Source: Emydura subglobosa
Lineage: Eukaryota; Chordata; Testudines; Chelidae
Reading direction: 5' to 3'
DNA length: 64,000 nucleotides
NCBI GenBank assembly: GCA_007922225.1
Contig: ML679970.1
Span: 38,981,460-39,045,459, forward strand
A model generated the notes under the pieces. The model was given only the letters and a program-made list of their open reading frames with translations, was not told the origin of the DNA and ran no database searches. How positions within the stretch are numbered: the stretch's first letter is position 1; every line of letters starts with the position of its first letter. Shown in pieces: positions 43,490 to 53,300 of this stretch. The position numbers were made by a program, and so were the translations under genes.

Positions 43490-44399
43490 ACGAAAGTCCA
43501 GCTGAAAGTCTAAACAAACATCCGAACAAATGATTCTTGTTTTTCTTTTGTCTTACTCTTAAGCCTACTTTCTGGGCTCAGTTCTCAGCCCCATCTGTGC
43601 TAACTTTAAGTCCTTCTCTGCCTTGTTATGGAGCACTGACTCCCAGTCTACTTGCCATGGAGTCTCTCTCACAGTCCATCACTTGCTGATGTTCCCTGCT
43701 CTTCGCACTTACCCCTGGACCATTCTTCTTTGCTCCTTTAGCTGAGCACTGCACCCAGAGCTCTCTCTCTGGAAATGTTTTATCTTTAAATTTTCTCACT
43801 GCCATAGCTCTCCAGTCAGGTCATCGCTCAAGTTCAGTCCCCTTCCAGGGTTGCAAAGAATAAAATAAAACTGTCTGCCCTCACTATGTTCTTCAGCCAT
43901 GTCTCTGTGTCCTTTAAACTCCATCTCTTTTAAATTAGTTGCATCCCCTTTTCTCCATAGCTTAGGCTGCTCCACCACCGGCTGGTGAGGAGATCTGGGC
44001 TCGCCCACTACTCCAGGCCTCAACCAAGAGACCCTACACAGATAGCAGCCAACTGCTTCCTTTAATTGGTTGCTGCTACATTCTCTGAGCCTCTTCCTAC
44101 CTGGCCTCTTTATTGCTCTCTGTTACCTTAGGGCCAGAAATCTCAGCTCCTCTGACTCCCAGGTTTAGCTAATACAGAGCACTCCTCCTTGGCCCTCTGG
44201 CCCCAGCCAGAAACTGACCTATTCAAGCCCTGCAGTTCCTTTTATCTGAGCCTGCTAAGCTCAGATTGGCTGCTTCTATGCAGCCTCTCTAGGCAGGCCT
44301 GGGGGACCCAACTTCACTGCTCCTTTCCTGGGGCGGGGTGTAATAGAACCATCAGGCTTCAAACAGGGAGCCTAAGTGGGCCAAATACATGCCATCACA
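43490..44399 (-). mobile_element. GC-rich LTR-like dispersed repeat inserted in DIRS
   Basis: On the minus strand it starts TGTGATGGCATGTATTTGGC at 44399. It contains CAATAAAGAGG and the GC-rich block 'CCTGGAGTAGTGGGCGAGCC'. That block also occurs at about 49017 and 49713. The DIRS gag sequence continues on either side. The inner boundary is approximate. Confidence 0.55.
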
Positions 44400-45606
44400 G
44401 CCAAAGGGAATGTCCTCAACCGTGTTTTGGACCTCTCTTGGGAATCCAAGAGCTGGAGATAGGATGCCCTCCCCATATGAGCGCTACCATAATGATGGAT
44501 CAAACAGCAGTGTCAGCCACATCCAACAATGCCTATAATGATGTTCTGGCTAACAGATGATTCTTGTTAATAATAGCCTGAAATTACTCATGCATGCTGT
44601 TATTGAAGTATATAAGATGTATCAAATTAGATATCTAGGTTGGTGCCCCCAGATGAAATGCTTTTCAAGCTGTTTGCCTCTACAGGAAAACTGAAAGACC
44701 TGGAGGGGGAAGGCATCACTGAATCCAATTTAGAGAGGGCTAGCCAGAGGTTAGCAGAAAATCGGAAAGCAGCTTGTAAATCTTGTGAACATGTTAGGAT
44801 GGAAAGATTGAAGCATCAAGGAGCAACAAACTGACTCTACCATCTTAATGATACAGGATGACAGAAGAGCACAACACCCTATTCCCTGAAGGGTCATCAT
44901 CACTGGACAGACATAGGGCTTTCTGCTACTGGGAGCAGAGAAAATAATCACATCACAAATATGGAATAGAAAGAGGCTGGAAATAGATCATGCTGAGCAT
45001 AAAAGCCTTCTTAGGAAGTTTCTTTTCTGTGAAAAATATATGAGATCTCTACGATCAGACCGGAGAGAAACTGTATAAGATTGGTTTAATCTAGACAGTT
45101 TTTCAAGATTCCATGTCTCTCCTATGAAGGGCTGAATGCTGGAAGGGATTGTGGAATTCAAAGAAAAGACCACACAGTCATCATGACCACCTCTCCCTGA
45201 ACCACTGGTACCTCATAGGAACTCTCCTCCATTTTCTTCCTGCTGTGATGCCTGAAAAAAAACTGCCTGTTCTGCGTGGGGAGATAACACAGTGGCATCC
45301 TGCTTTGCTTTTCCCCCACAGGAGGCTCCATATGGAGAAGACACAGGAGTAAAATCCCTGTACCTAAGAATTAATGTACAAGGGACCCACAATGGGGGAC
45401 TAAAGAGTAGTAGGTCATCCCGCACAGTGCTTATAGCTCCCAACTGGCTTGTCTTTTACCTCTTTTTACATCCTGTAGACTAAGGCGATAGAGAATACAA
45501 GATGGCATTTCAGCCTGATACGCTAGCATTTCTTTGGTCTGAGTCAAGAAATAATGGGGGAGCCTAGAATGGGAGGAGCTGGGAACAATAATTCCTGTAT
45601 CCTAAT

Positions 45607-45763
45607 GGAGTTCCAGCAGAGGTAGCTGTGTTTGTCTGATTTTATCAAAACAGCGAGAATCCTGTGGCATCTTAAACACTAACATCCAACGAAGTGGGTT
45701 TCTGCCCAAGAAAGCTTATGCCCAATTAAATTTGTTAGTCTTTAAGGTGCCACAGGACTCTTG
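45607..45763. mobile_element. Short retro-insertion with internal inversion and 12-bp TSD
   Basis: Flanked by perfect 12-bp duplications CTGTATCCTAAT (45595-45606 and 45764-45775). Inside, 23-bp arms at 45661-45683 and 45734-45756 are inverted copies ('CCTGTGGCATCTTAAACACT' against 'AGTCTTTAAGGTGCCACAGG'). The start 'GGTAGCTGTGTTTGTCTG' and the core 'AAGCTTATGCCCAATTAAAT' belong to a repeat I know as very common in turtles; the family name is uncertain. It looks like a 5'-inverted (twin-primed) insertion. Confidence 0.7.
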
Positions 45764-45806
45764 CTGTATCCTAATTGTACACCATGTGTCTGACGGACCA
45801 AAGATA

Positions 45807-48402
45807 AAAACACCCATGTATCTGTGCCAGTGGTGATCATGCCACAGCTAAATAGTAACGTGCATAACTCTGCACTAGCTTATGTATGAACTCATTGATT
45901 TCAAAGGTTTGCCTGGGTATATCTGAAGGAAGAACAGGGCCCAATGAGTCTTGCAATTAATAATCCCATTCTTAATGTGTTTGAAAAGTTCATATTTGCC
46001 TCTGACAAATTATTTCTTTAGTTCATTTATCATTTTAGTGTGCCTTCAGGATCCCTGTCACAGAAGTTTCTTTATCAGCCTGTAAAACATTTAGACTAGT
46101 GTTACCTTTTCTGTGGAACTGAGATTTTAAACAGTAAGTCAAAGATCAGATCATACCTAGCGCTGATAACATACACCAAATGGAGAATGTAAAGATTTGC
46201 CTGTTGACAACAGCTTGAGAACTGGGAATCAGAAAAGCTGAAAATCATCTACAGTTTCTTTTGGGCTCCTCATAAAATGTCACTGAACTACAAAAGAGGG
46301 GTTGAAAAATAACCCAGTATACATTCACGAAATCTTCTGGAGGGAGAAAAAACCGACATTTTTTTACATGCGATAAAAAAGTCACTAAATTTAACAAAAA
46401 CATTTCTTAAGGATTCTTTTTGGAAAATGGTTTTCAAGCTTCTTTCATCACTGACAAGAAAGAACATTCTGCTAGATTAACTCTAACCTTCAAGTATGCA
46501 GTTGAATTTAAAGAGACTGCATAACAGGATTACAGTTAAACCATTTAAGCATCATGGCTCAGATTCCTATAAGCTTGCATTCTTGTCTATACTATGCCTA
46601 CATTTTCAATGAAATGTCATGTTGTGACTGAGTCTAAATTTTAAATTGGTCAAATGTTCTGCTGTACAGTTTAATAAATGTTTTTATTGGTCTACTTTAG
46701 AACACTGGGCAAAAATTTTAACCTGTAAACTGAATTTCTTCAATGGACAAGGTCAGACTCTAAATAGATAGGTTTTCATGTACGTCACACTTGAACAAGC
46801 ATGAGTTTAAATGTTTAAATTCCAGTGCAGGTTGTCTTGCGGCTCTCTTTAGCTTTCCCAGCCTTGAATGCCAGAGTATTTCTAATTAAATACATTTACA
46901 ATCCGGGCATTGAAAGAAACTAAGCTAAAATAAAACTAGATACAAAAAGAAATGGTATTCACTAAAGATTAGTTAAAGAGAATGTTTATCCAGAAACTGT
47001 AAATTACAATATACTGAGTCTGTCTTTAGATATTGTGGGATTCCCTCAAAGACCTTCTGCACTCAGTTAACAGTTGTTTATCAGAAATAGGACATTAAAA
47101 AATGATCATTCTAATTATGGGTTTTGGATCAGAAAGTGCATATTTGTTAGATTTTTTTTAAAAATCCATGTTACATTAAATATTATTCAAAAAACAGATA
47201 CTATACAAATCCTGCACCAAACACACAATTATTAATTTGCTAATGGGCATTTTTGCTAATGGGCATCACAATAATGGAGTGCTTCACAAACATTAATAAA
47301 TCAAGCTATCAAGCAGGAGGGAAGACAGCATGTCATCTATACCCCAGTACGAGAGAGCAACTTTATCTGAGAATACATTTTAAAGGTTTACTGGTTTATA
47401 AAGACAGGGGATCTGAACCTCAAATGATAAACAATTCAATCAACTGATTCTATACAAAATAAAAAAGTGTATCAAGTACGGTCTTTTATGAAAGCCTGTG
47501 ACACACTAGTGATTCATATCATGCATTAACACTATCTGAGGAATTATGGATATTCACTGATATTATGCTGGTTTTCTCCCAGACAGGAGGGATCTATCTT
47601 TCTCCAATGTAAATTAAGCATTATGGAATCAAAACAATGGAAGCCGTATTTACATAGGAATCAACAGGGGGATGGGAACTCAACAGGAAGTCTCCCACAA
47701 TATCTTCCTGGCTGACTGGGAGCAATTCTGATAATTAAGGAGTTCAGTGCCACATAATTTAGTGACTCACACACGTGCAATGCAGGGGTATAATTTCAGA
47801 AAAATTGGGGACAGGGGAAGGAGTTGGGTCAGTATATAGAACATTATATGTGATTATGTTATATCCTGCAAAGTCAGGAAGACATGCAGGCCTATGAAAA
47901 GTTGGGTGGAAAGCAACTGCATCCCTTAGCCCACAGCAACTGACACTCCTAAAGCAGTGCAACCCCCACCCCTTATCAATGTACGTGAAAATATGCAGGG
48001 GCATTAGCTGATCCCCACTATCCAAGCAGTTAACTCAATATTCATTCTCCCAAAGTTGCTCAGAGGAAAGGCTGGTGTAGGGACAAGATGATAATGTCTG
48101 AAAGGAGCCATAGTTTTACACTAAGGCAACAAAGTCTTCATAAACTCTAAGTTAGGGTATCATTTTGTCCGGTATGTGTCCACTTTGCAATGCAGGAGTA
48201 TAATTTAACTTGTTTCTGACATACGCTAATAAAGATTTGCTCCTGCTGAATAATCCTTGCTGAAAACAACTCTGCAATTTACAATGCATTTAACAATCTT
48301 AATAATATATATTAGAGCTCTACAGATAACAGAATGCCTAAGAGTTGAAAGTTATAGTTATAGAAAACTCCCCTCTTATGTGATGCCTACAAGAAACCTG
48401 AC
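45807..48402. other. AT-rich DOCK3 intron, nothing recognised
   Basis: Long AT-rich intronic stretch. No exon with splice support and no repeat family I can name. Confidence 0.5.
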
Positions 48403-48620
48403 CACTGGTGTGCTGAAACCACTGCCCATCATGCTGACCAACACTGTCTCCTTGTTTCCTTGTATTCCACAGCTGTCTGTATCCATATGGTTGTCTCTTA
48501 TTTTATACTTAAATTGTAAGCTCTTTGTGACAAAGACCGTTTTTTGTCCCACATTTGTATAGCGCCTAACACAATGATCCTTGACTAGAACTTTTAGGTG
48601 GTATGCTAATTGTGATATAC
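48403..48620 (+). mobile_element. L2/MIR-type 3' tail, second copy
   Basis: Same order of blocks as 3110-3335: 'CATCATGCTGACCAACACTG', 'AATTGTAAGCTCTTTGTGAC' and 'TTGTATAGCGCCTAACACAA'. Confidence 0.6.
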
Positions 48621-48639
48621 CGAGGGCGACAGGAGAGTA

Positions 48640-49140
48640 CACGACAGGAGGTACATCAGCCCCAGAATGATCAGGGCTTTATTCCCTGCAGCCTAACCAG
48701 GGACAGCTGGGGCCAATTAAGGATCAGCCAGGTGCTCCATAAAAGGGCTCCGCCCCAAACACACGGAGCACGAGCTGGAGGGAGCAGAGGAGTTGTGCTG
48801 TGTGGAGCGGAGCAAAGTGAAGTAGCGGACCAGAGTAGCGAAGTGTGGAAGAGCGGAGGAACCCCAAAGGAGATACTGAACCCAGCAAGGGGCAACACGG
48901 ACACAGGGCCTGAGAGGCCAGCAGGACTGAGGAGGGAAAGTAGCCCAGGGGAAGAGGCTGCGGCTCCCAAAATACAGAGCCAGCAGTCTGCAGCTACTGT
49001 TCATAGGGCCCCTGGGCTGGGACCCGGAGGAGCGGGTGGGCCCGGGTCCCTCCTCCCCTCCCCCAGGGAAGACAGGGTGACGGGCAACTTCCTGATCCAC
49101 TACAGGAGTAAAGCATGAGACCCACTAGAGGGAAGCCGGC
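48640..49140 (+). mobile_element. GC-rich LTR-like dispersed repeat, copy 2
   Basis: GC-rich, with a TATA-like 'CCATAAAAGGGC' at about 48740 and the shared block 'GGGACCCGGAGGAGCGGGTG' at 49019. The long open frames here (up to 171 codons) reflect GC-rich composition and have no domain. Confidence 0.5.
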
Positions 49141-49319
49141 CGTATACCACATAATACAAATAAACAAACAAACAAGTGCTGTAATTCCTCCAATTTGATA
49201 TTCAAAGTGTAATTAAACGAGATAGATAACATTAAACAAAGAACAATTATCTGTCTAAGGTATGGTTTCTTGTCTACATGCTAATGAGAACCTCTAACTG
49301 CTCAAAAACTAAAATGAAA

Positions 49320-49850
49320 ATACCTGTGATAGGGTGTTGGACCCACACTGGCCTCTACAGGGTTAATAGAGCCCAAGGGAGGTTGCACAAGACGCAGCCA
49401 AATAGAGAGGGGCTGAAAGGAGCAGCCAGTCAGGGCCAGGCAGGCCCCTATAAGAAGAGCTGCAGGGAAGAGTAGGGTCATTTACTCCCTGGAGCTCAAT
49501 GAGGGAGGACTGGGTGCCTGGGAGGCAGGAGGAAGCAGCTAGCTCCCTGGACAGAAAACTGGGCAGCTAGGGCAAGCTGCTGGGATTGGCAGGCTGAGCC
49601 CCTGAAGTAAGGACGAAGAAGGTGCTGGGGCTGCAGGGATGTTGCCCAGAGAAATGTACTGAAGAGATGGAGGGGACGCAGCACGTGACTACATCTACAT
49701 GGTCCTTGGGTTGGGACCTAGAGTAGTGAGCGGGCCTGAGTTCCCTCCTCCCCCGCCACATTCGCAACTGGGGAAATGGCGAGACAGTTGGACTGAACAC
49801 TAGCACCCGGAAGAAGGGAGCACATATCATGACACAGCTCTCTAGTGTAT
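49320..49850 (+). mobile_element. GC-rich LTR-like dispersed repeat, copy 3
   Basis: Starts near CTGTGATAGGGTGTTGGACC, has 'CCCTATAAGAAGAGCTGCAG' (TATA-like, about 49450) and the shared block 'GGGACCTAGAGTAGTGAGCG' at about 49714. Same strand as copy 2 and only about 200 bp from it. Confidence 0.5.
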
Positions 49851-50310
49851 GGCCATACATCAGTACACTGTTTGCCAATAATGCTTTCTTAAAAGTTGTG
49901 CTTAATATAACAAGACAAACATGTATTTTCAAGATCTAATTTAACTAATAAAAAAACTACTTCGAATAAAACTAAGTGTTGATCTCATTAGGCAAATCTA
50001 ACTGTGAGATAAGAACTTCTGCACCAATATATTATGCCAACAACTACATTACTGAACTTTTAAAACTCAAGATGTTAACAAAAAATAAGCCAGCAAATTC
50101 AGAGTTAAATGGTCAACATTTTCAAAAGTGAATTGTGACCTTCAGTGCCTCCAGATTTTGGACTCAATGTGAATCACTTTTCAGAGAGTGCTGAGTACGT
50201 GCTTTCTGAAATCAGGACCATTTATGGTGTCTCAGATTGGTCATAGAAAACTTGGAAGTATCCCAAATCACTAAATCCTGGTCAAAGTTTCCACAGCAGA
50301 TCTAACTCTA

Positions 50311-50403
50311 AGGCCCAGATCCTCAAAGATATTTAGGGACCTCACTCCCATTGATTTCAGTTGGAGTTAGGTGCCTAAATATCTTTTGAGGATATATGGA
50401 CCT
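50311..50403. repeat. Near-perfect palindrome (foldback element)
   Basis: 'AGGCCCAGATCCTCAAAGAT' reads back as the complement on the right arm ('ATCTTTTGAGGATATATGGA', then 'CCT'). The centre is near 'CATTGATTTCAGTT'. It would form a hairpin of about 40 bp. The sequence type is common in turtle and archosaur genomes. Confidence 0.75.
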
Positions 50404-50499
50404 CAATCCCTTACATTGCAGAGGGGAGAAGTCCCTGCGTGGTTGCCCCCAGGGCGTGGGGGGGAGCAGCCCACAGGGAGTCCGGCAGCCTCTCAGCTC

Positions 50500-50655
50500 C
50501 CCACACTGCCCATTAGGTCAATGGAAGTGCTCCTGGTGAAGACATACTCCACCAACCCAAGGAGAGCAGTGTGGACATCAGCCACTGCTGTAATTATAGT
50601 GGAGGCTCTAACCTGACATATGTCGACTTATTTTTTTAGTTGAGACAAGGCCTCA
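50500..50655. mobile_element. MITE fragment with GTCTACAC/GAGACA-like end
   Basis: 'GTCAATGGAAGTGCTCCTGG', 'AGAGCAGTGTGGACATCAGC' and the end 'TGAGACAAGGCCTCAGCC' match a MITE type I associate with turtles, whose end is normally GTGTAGACATGGCC. The left terminal repeat is not visible. Confidence 0.45.
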
Positions 50656-51068
50656 GCCTTAGTTGTTAATGCCTCGAGGAGATTTTGCCTTCAATGGTTT
50701 ACATACACAGATTTTGCTGTCCTATGGGTCACTGATCACATTGTTTCCTTTGGAAGTTGATATTCCTTTGGTGCAAAACAATGGCCTCAACATTTCAACC
50801 AAAGCAGATTTTTTTCAACCTGTAATGGTTCAATGGCCTCATACTTACCTTCAAGTGTCAAGTCCCCCTTCAAAGTTATTAGCTTAGTTGCCTTCTCTTG
50901 GAAGATGTAGTGTGAACAAAATATTGCAAGAAAGGGGTTACAAAAAAGCAAGGCCTTTTGTTCCCAAGATTTGTCTGTGTACAGCTGATCATTTTTAAAA
51001 ATGTGCCCAAAGCTATTGCATGTTAACATCATGCTCTGATTTTAGGTGACAATACCGAGACCTCAGCA

Positions 51069-51069
51069 T

Positions 51070-51116
<47 letters not shown>
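51069..51116. repeat. (CA)n microsatellite
   Basis: An uninterrupted run of about 23 CA units, likely polymorphic. Confidence 0.95.
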
Positions 51117-51119
<3 letters not shown>

Positions 51120-51657
51120 ATTTTCACAAGTATCTACCAAAGTCCCTTTTGAAAAAAAGGGCTAGGGCTCTTTGGCACTTTTGAGAATTATACTCCCAGT
51201 CCAATTTTCAAATTAGGCATTTAGAAGGCTAAGAATCATTAGAAGTCACTGAAGGTCTGATCATAGCAAAATAGGAAGTGCTGGCTGCATATGTGTACTC
51301 TCTTAGCCTATTATAATCGATACAACTGTGTTCCCATTTATGTTAGAGAACAAATAGTGAGTAGGGAGCATGAATGGTTTCTTAAAAGTGTACATATTAC
51401 TGATGACAGACATTTTTTTTCTTCCAACACTAAAAACACGGCTGTGACATTTGATAAATGGAGGACAGAACCCCAGAAAATGATATTTGATTATCAAGCT
51501 TCAAAGATAATTATACACAACAAAAAAGTAAACTTAATACATTTAGGGAAAACATTTTTGATAAGGCCCCTTCAAAATTCCAAGTGGATCATTTTTCAGA
51601 TTCTTTCTTCATTTACACAAATAAGGCAACTTCTTAATAATCAAGAAAAATACTCAC

Positions 51658-51713
51658 CCTCTGTTACTGACGATTGCCTTTTTCAAGTGAATATAGTTAG
51701 CAGGAAAGATCCC
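51658..51713 (-). CDS. DOCK3: DOCK3 coding exon (end of SH3 domain), 56 nt
   Basis: Minus-strand exon with acceptor TTTTTCTCTCTTGTAG|GGGATC and donor AACAGAGG|GTGAGTA, both near consensus. It encodes 'GIFPANYIHLKKAIVSNR' plus the first two bases of a Gly codon. 'GIFPxxYIHL' is the end of a DOCK-type SH3 domain. The Ala-Asn and 'KKAIVSNRG' residues are those I recall for DOCK3, whereas DOCK1 has 'ASYIHLKEAIVEGKG' and DOCK4 'SSYVHLKNACVKNKG'. It joins the 97-nt exon at 34999-35095 in phase: GG|G = Gly, then 'QYETVV'. The exon before it (main SH3 body) was not found between here and 64000. A 156-codon plus-strand frame over this exon is a shadow. Confidence 0.92.
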
Positions 51714-51761
51714 CTACAAGAGAGAAAAATAATTCTACTTGTCAGAACAATACAATTATAG

Positions 51762-52394
51762 CTTTGAATAGTTTTCATTCTAACAAATTAGCAAACATTT
51801 GATAATTGCCAATTTACTAATTTAAAAAAATTGTCATCTATATCATGAAACAAGCTATCGCTGTCAAAATCAATATTTAAATTATAGTTACATCATATGG
51901 CTTCAACCTATCTCAGAACAGGACAGTATGTTGATCTGACAATTATGTAAATTATATAACCTTTCATTCTTGAAACAAAACTTCGTTATGGGGAAGTTTT
52001 GTGTATCTATCCAACAAAAATATCACAGCAAATAGAATAAAACATCTGAAAGCTGTATAACTCTAAAAGCAACTTTTAAAAGTCCTTCATTTTCTGGTTT
52101 GAAATGAACACAGGGCTTCAATAATAATTTCTACTTTTTCCTCTTTGCTCTTTACAAGAGTTTTAATTTTTTCTTTTGAGTTAATTCAAAGCATATTTAT
52201 GTTGTAGAGAAAAAAATAGTTTTAAGCAGTAATATTAATATCTATAATGGTTTCTCTGACTCTCTTAAATTATGAACTTAATCCTCAGAATGAAACTGCT
52301 TTTCATCCCACCCCACTCCTGAAAATGTATCATCCTTTTTTTGGTCCTCTGATCTTGTCACTCTAAGGCTACACTTTGTGCTTGTCTAATTGAT
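51762..52394. other. AT-rich DOCK3 intron upstream of the 56-nt exon
   Basis: AT-rich intron sequence. Nothing recognised. Confidence 0.5.
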
Positions 52395-52500
52395 CACGAG
52401 ATTACAGATGGTGCAGAATGCCGTTGCCGGGATAACAAGTTTTATAATAATAATAAATCAACTTTACATTATCTGCAGTGGTTCTCCTGGATGTAGCAGA
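52395..52500 (+). mobile_element. L2-clade LINE fragment
   Basis: 'TTACAGATGGTGCAGAATGC' encodes 'LQMVQNAVAGITS', matching the L2 ORF2 segment 'LQ.VQNAAAR...', followed shortly by 'CTGCAGTGGTTCTCCTGGAT' where L2 has the HWLPV region. A small, old remnant. Confidence 0.55.
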
Positions 52501-52954
52501 TCAATTTGCTATCTCATCTAAAGCACAAAAACCTTGTTCTTGAAAAATACTTATTCAGCAAATACGTAATATTACTTACTAGGCTATTCCACTGATGTCA
52601 ATGAAATTCCCCACAACTGAAGTTATGTACATGCTTAAGTGTTTGCAGGTTTGAGGACCTAATAACTTATGCCATCTTTCTCTCCGATGTAATATTTTGT
52701 GTGCCAGTTTGCTATTGTAGGTCATCAGGAAAGAGGGGGAAAATGTGAAACAATGGATTTTTTCAAGACCTATCAGTAACTGTCCATATGTAAAACGTGC
52801 TCCATGTGACTGGACAGACATTTCCGAGATATTTCTTTTGAGTGCTTCTTTAAGTAATTTTTAAAAGCTTTTAAAGAAGTCATGTTAACTTTTATTTTAT
52901 TTGTTATATTTGCAGAGAAAATTACCTATATATTTATTGCCATTAGTGTTTGTC
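52501..52954. other. Unassigned intron sequence
   Basis: AT-rich, without recognised features. Confidence 0.45.
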
Positions 52955-53300
52955 ACAGGTGGCTGGTCCTTTGAGGGAAGTTAGGCCTAGCCTCACCTGT
53001 GACTAATCAGTTAAAAAGCCAGCAAGTGGCTCAGCTGGAAAGTAGGCCTGCACATGGCAGGCCGCGAACAAGTGGATAGAGATGCAAGAGAAAAAGCCTC
53101 AACCCTACAGACGGCCCCAGGTTGAGGGAAAATGCTAGGTTTATAGACGGAATTTGTGTTAAACTTGGGAGGAGGGGAAGAGATTCAAAGTATAAAATGT
53201 GCCCTGAAGGAAGGGCTTGAAAAAAGACTTTGGTCATGGTGGTAGTCCTTCCTGAGCTGGGCAGGCAGGCCAGCAGCCTACAATATTTTATTCTTTCACA
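52955..53300 (+). mobile_element. LTR-like dispersed repeat
   Basis: Starts 'TGTCACAGGTGGCTGGTCC' and is followed by GC-richer blocks ('GCCAGCAAGTGGCTCAGCTG', 'AGCTGGGCAGGCAGGCCAGC'). The TGT(G/C)A start resembles the elements near 44.4 and 49.3 kb, but I see no shared core block. Boundaries are approximate. Confidence 0.4.

Larger units (their letters stand above)
40664..45806 (-). mobile_element. Older DIRS retrotransposon of a different family, 5' part
   Basis: In minus-strand order: 5' region and gag-like sequence (about 45590-42960, interrupted by a dispersed repeat at about 43490-44399), RT (42726-42328), RNase H (about 42200-41850), junction block (41470-41234) and recombinase N-terminal half (41194-40690). 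It ends where the left terminus of the 36953-40663 DIRS copy begins; the rest of the recombinase and the right end are missing. Its sequence is closer to the fragment at 30799-31460 than to the 19-kb family. The left boundary is uncertain. Confidence 0.65.

Noticed and set aside
48603..49118. 171-codon plus-strand frame and 127-codon minus-strand frame
   Set aside because: Both lie in a GC-rich dispersed repeat where stop codons are rare, and neither has a domain.
51291..51761. 156-codon plus-strand open frame
   Set aside because: It overlaps the DOCK3 exon in antisense, is AT-rich, shows no domain and has no splice or promoter support. It is a shadow of the exon and intron.
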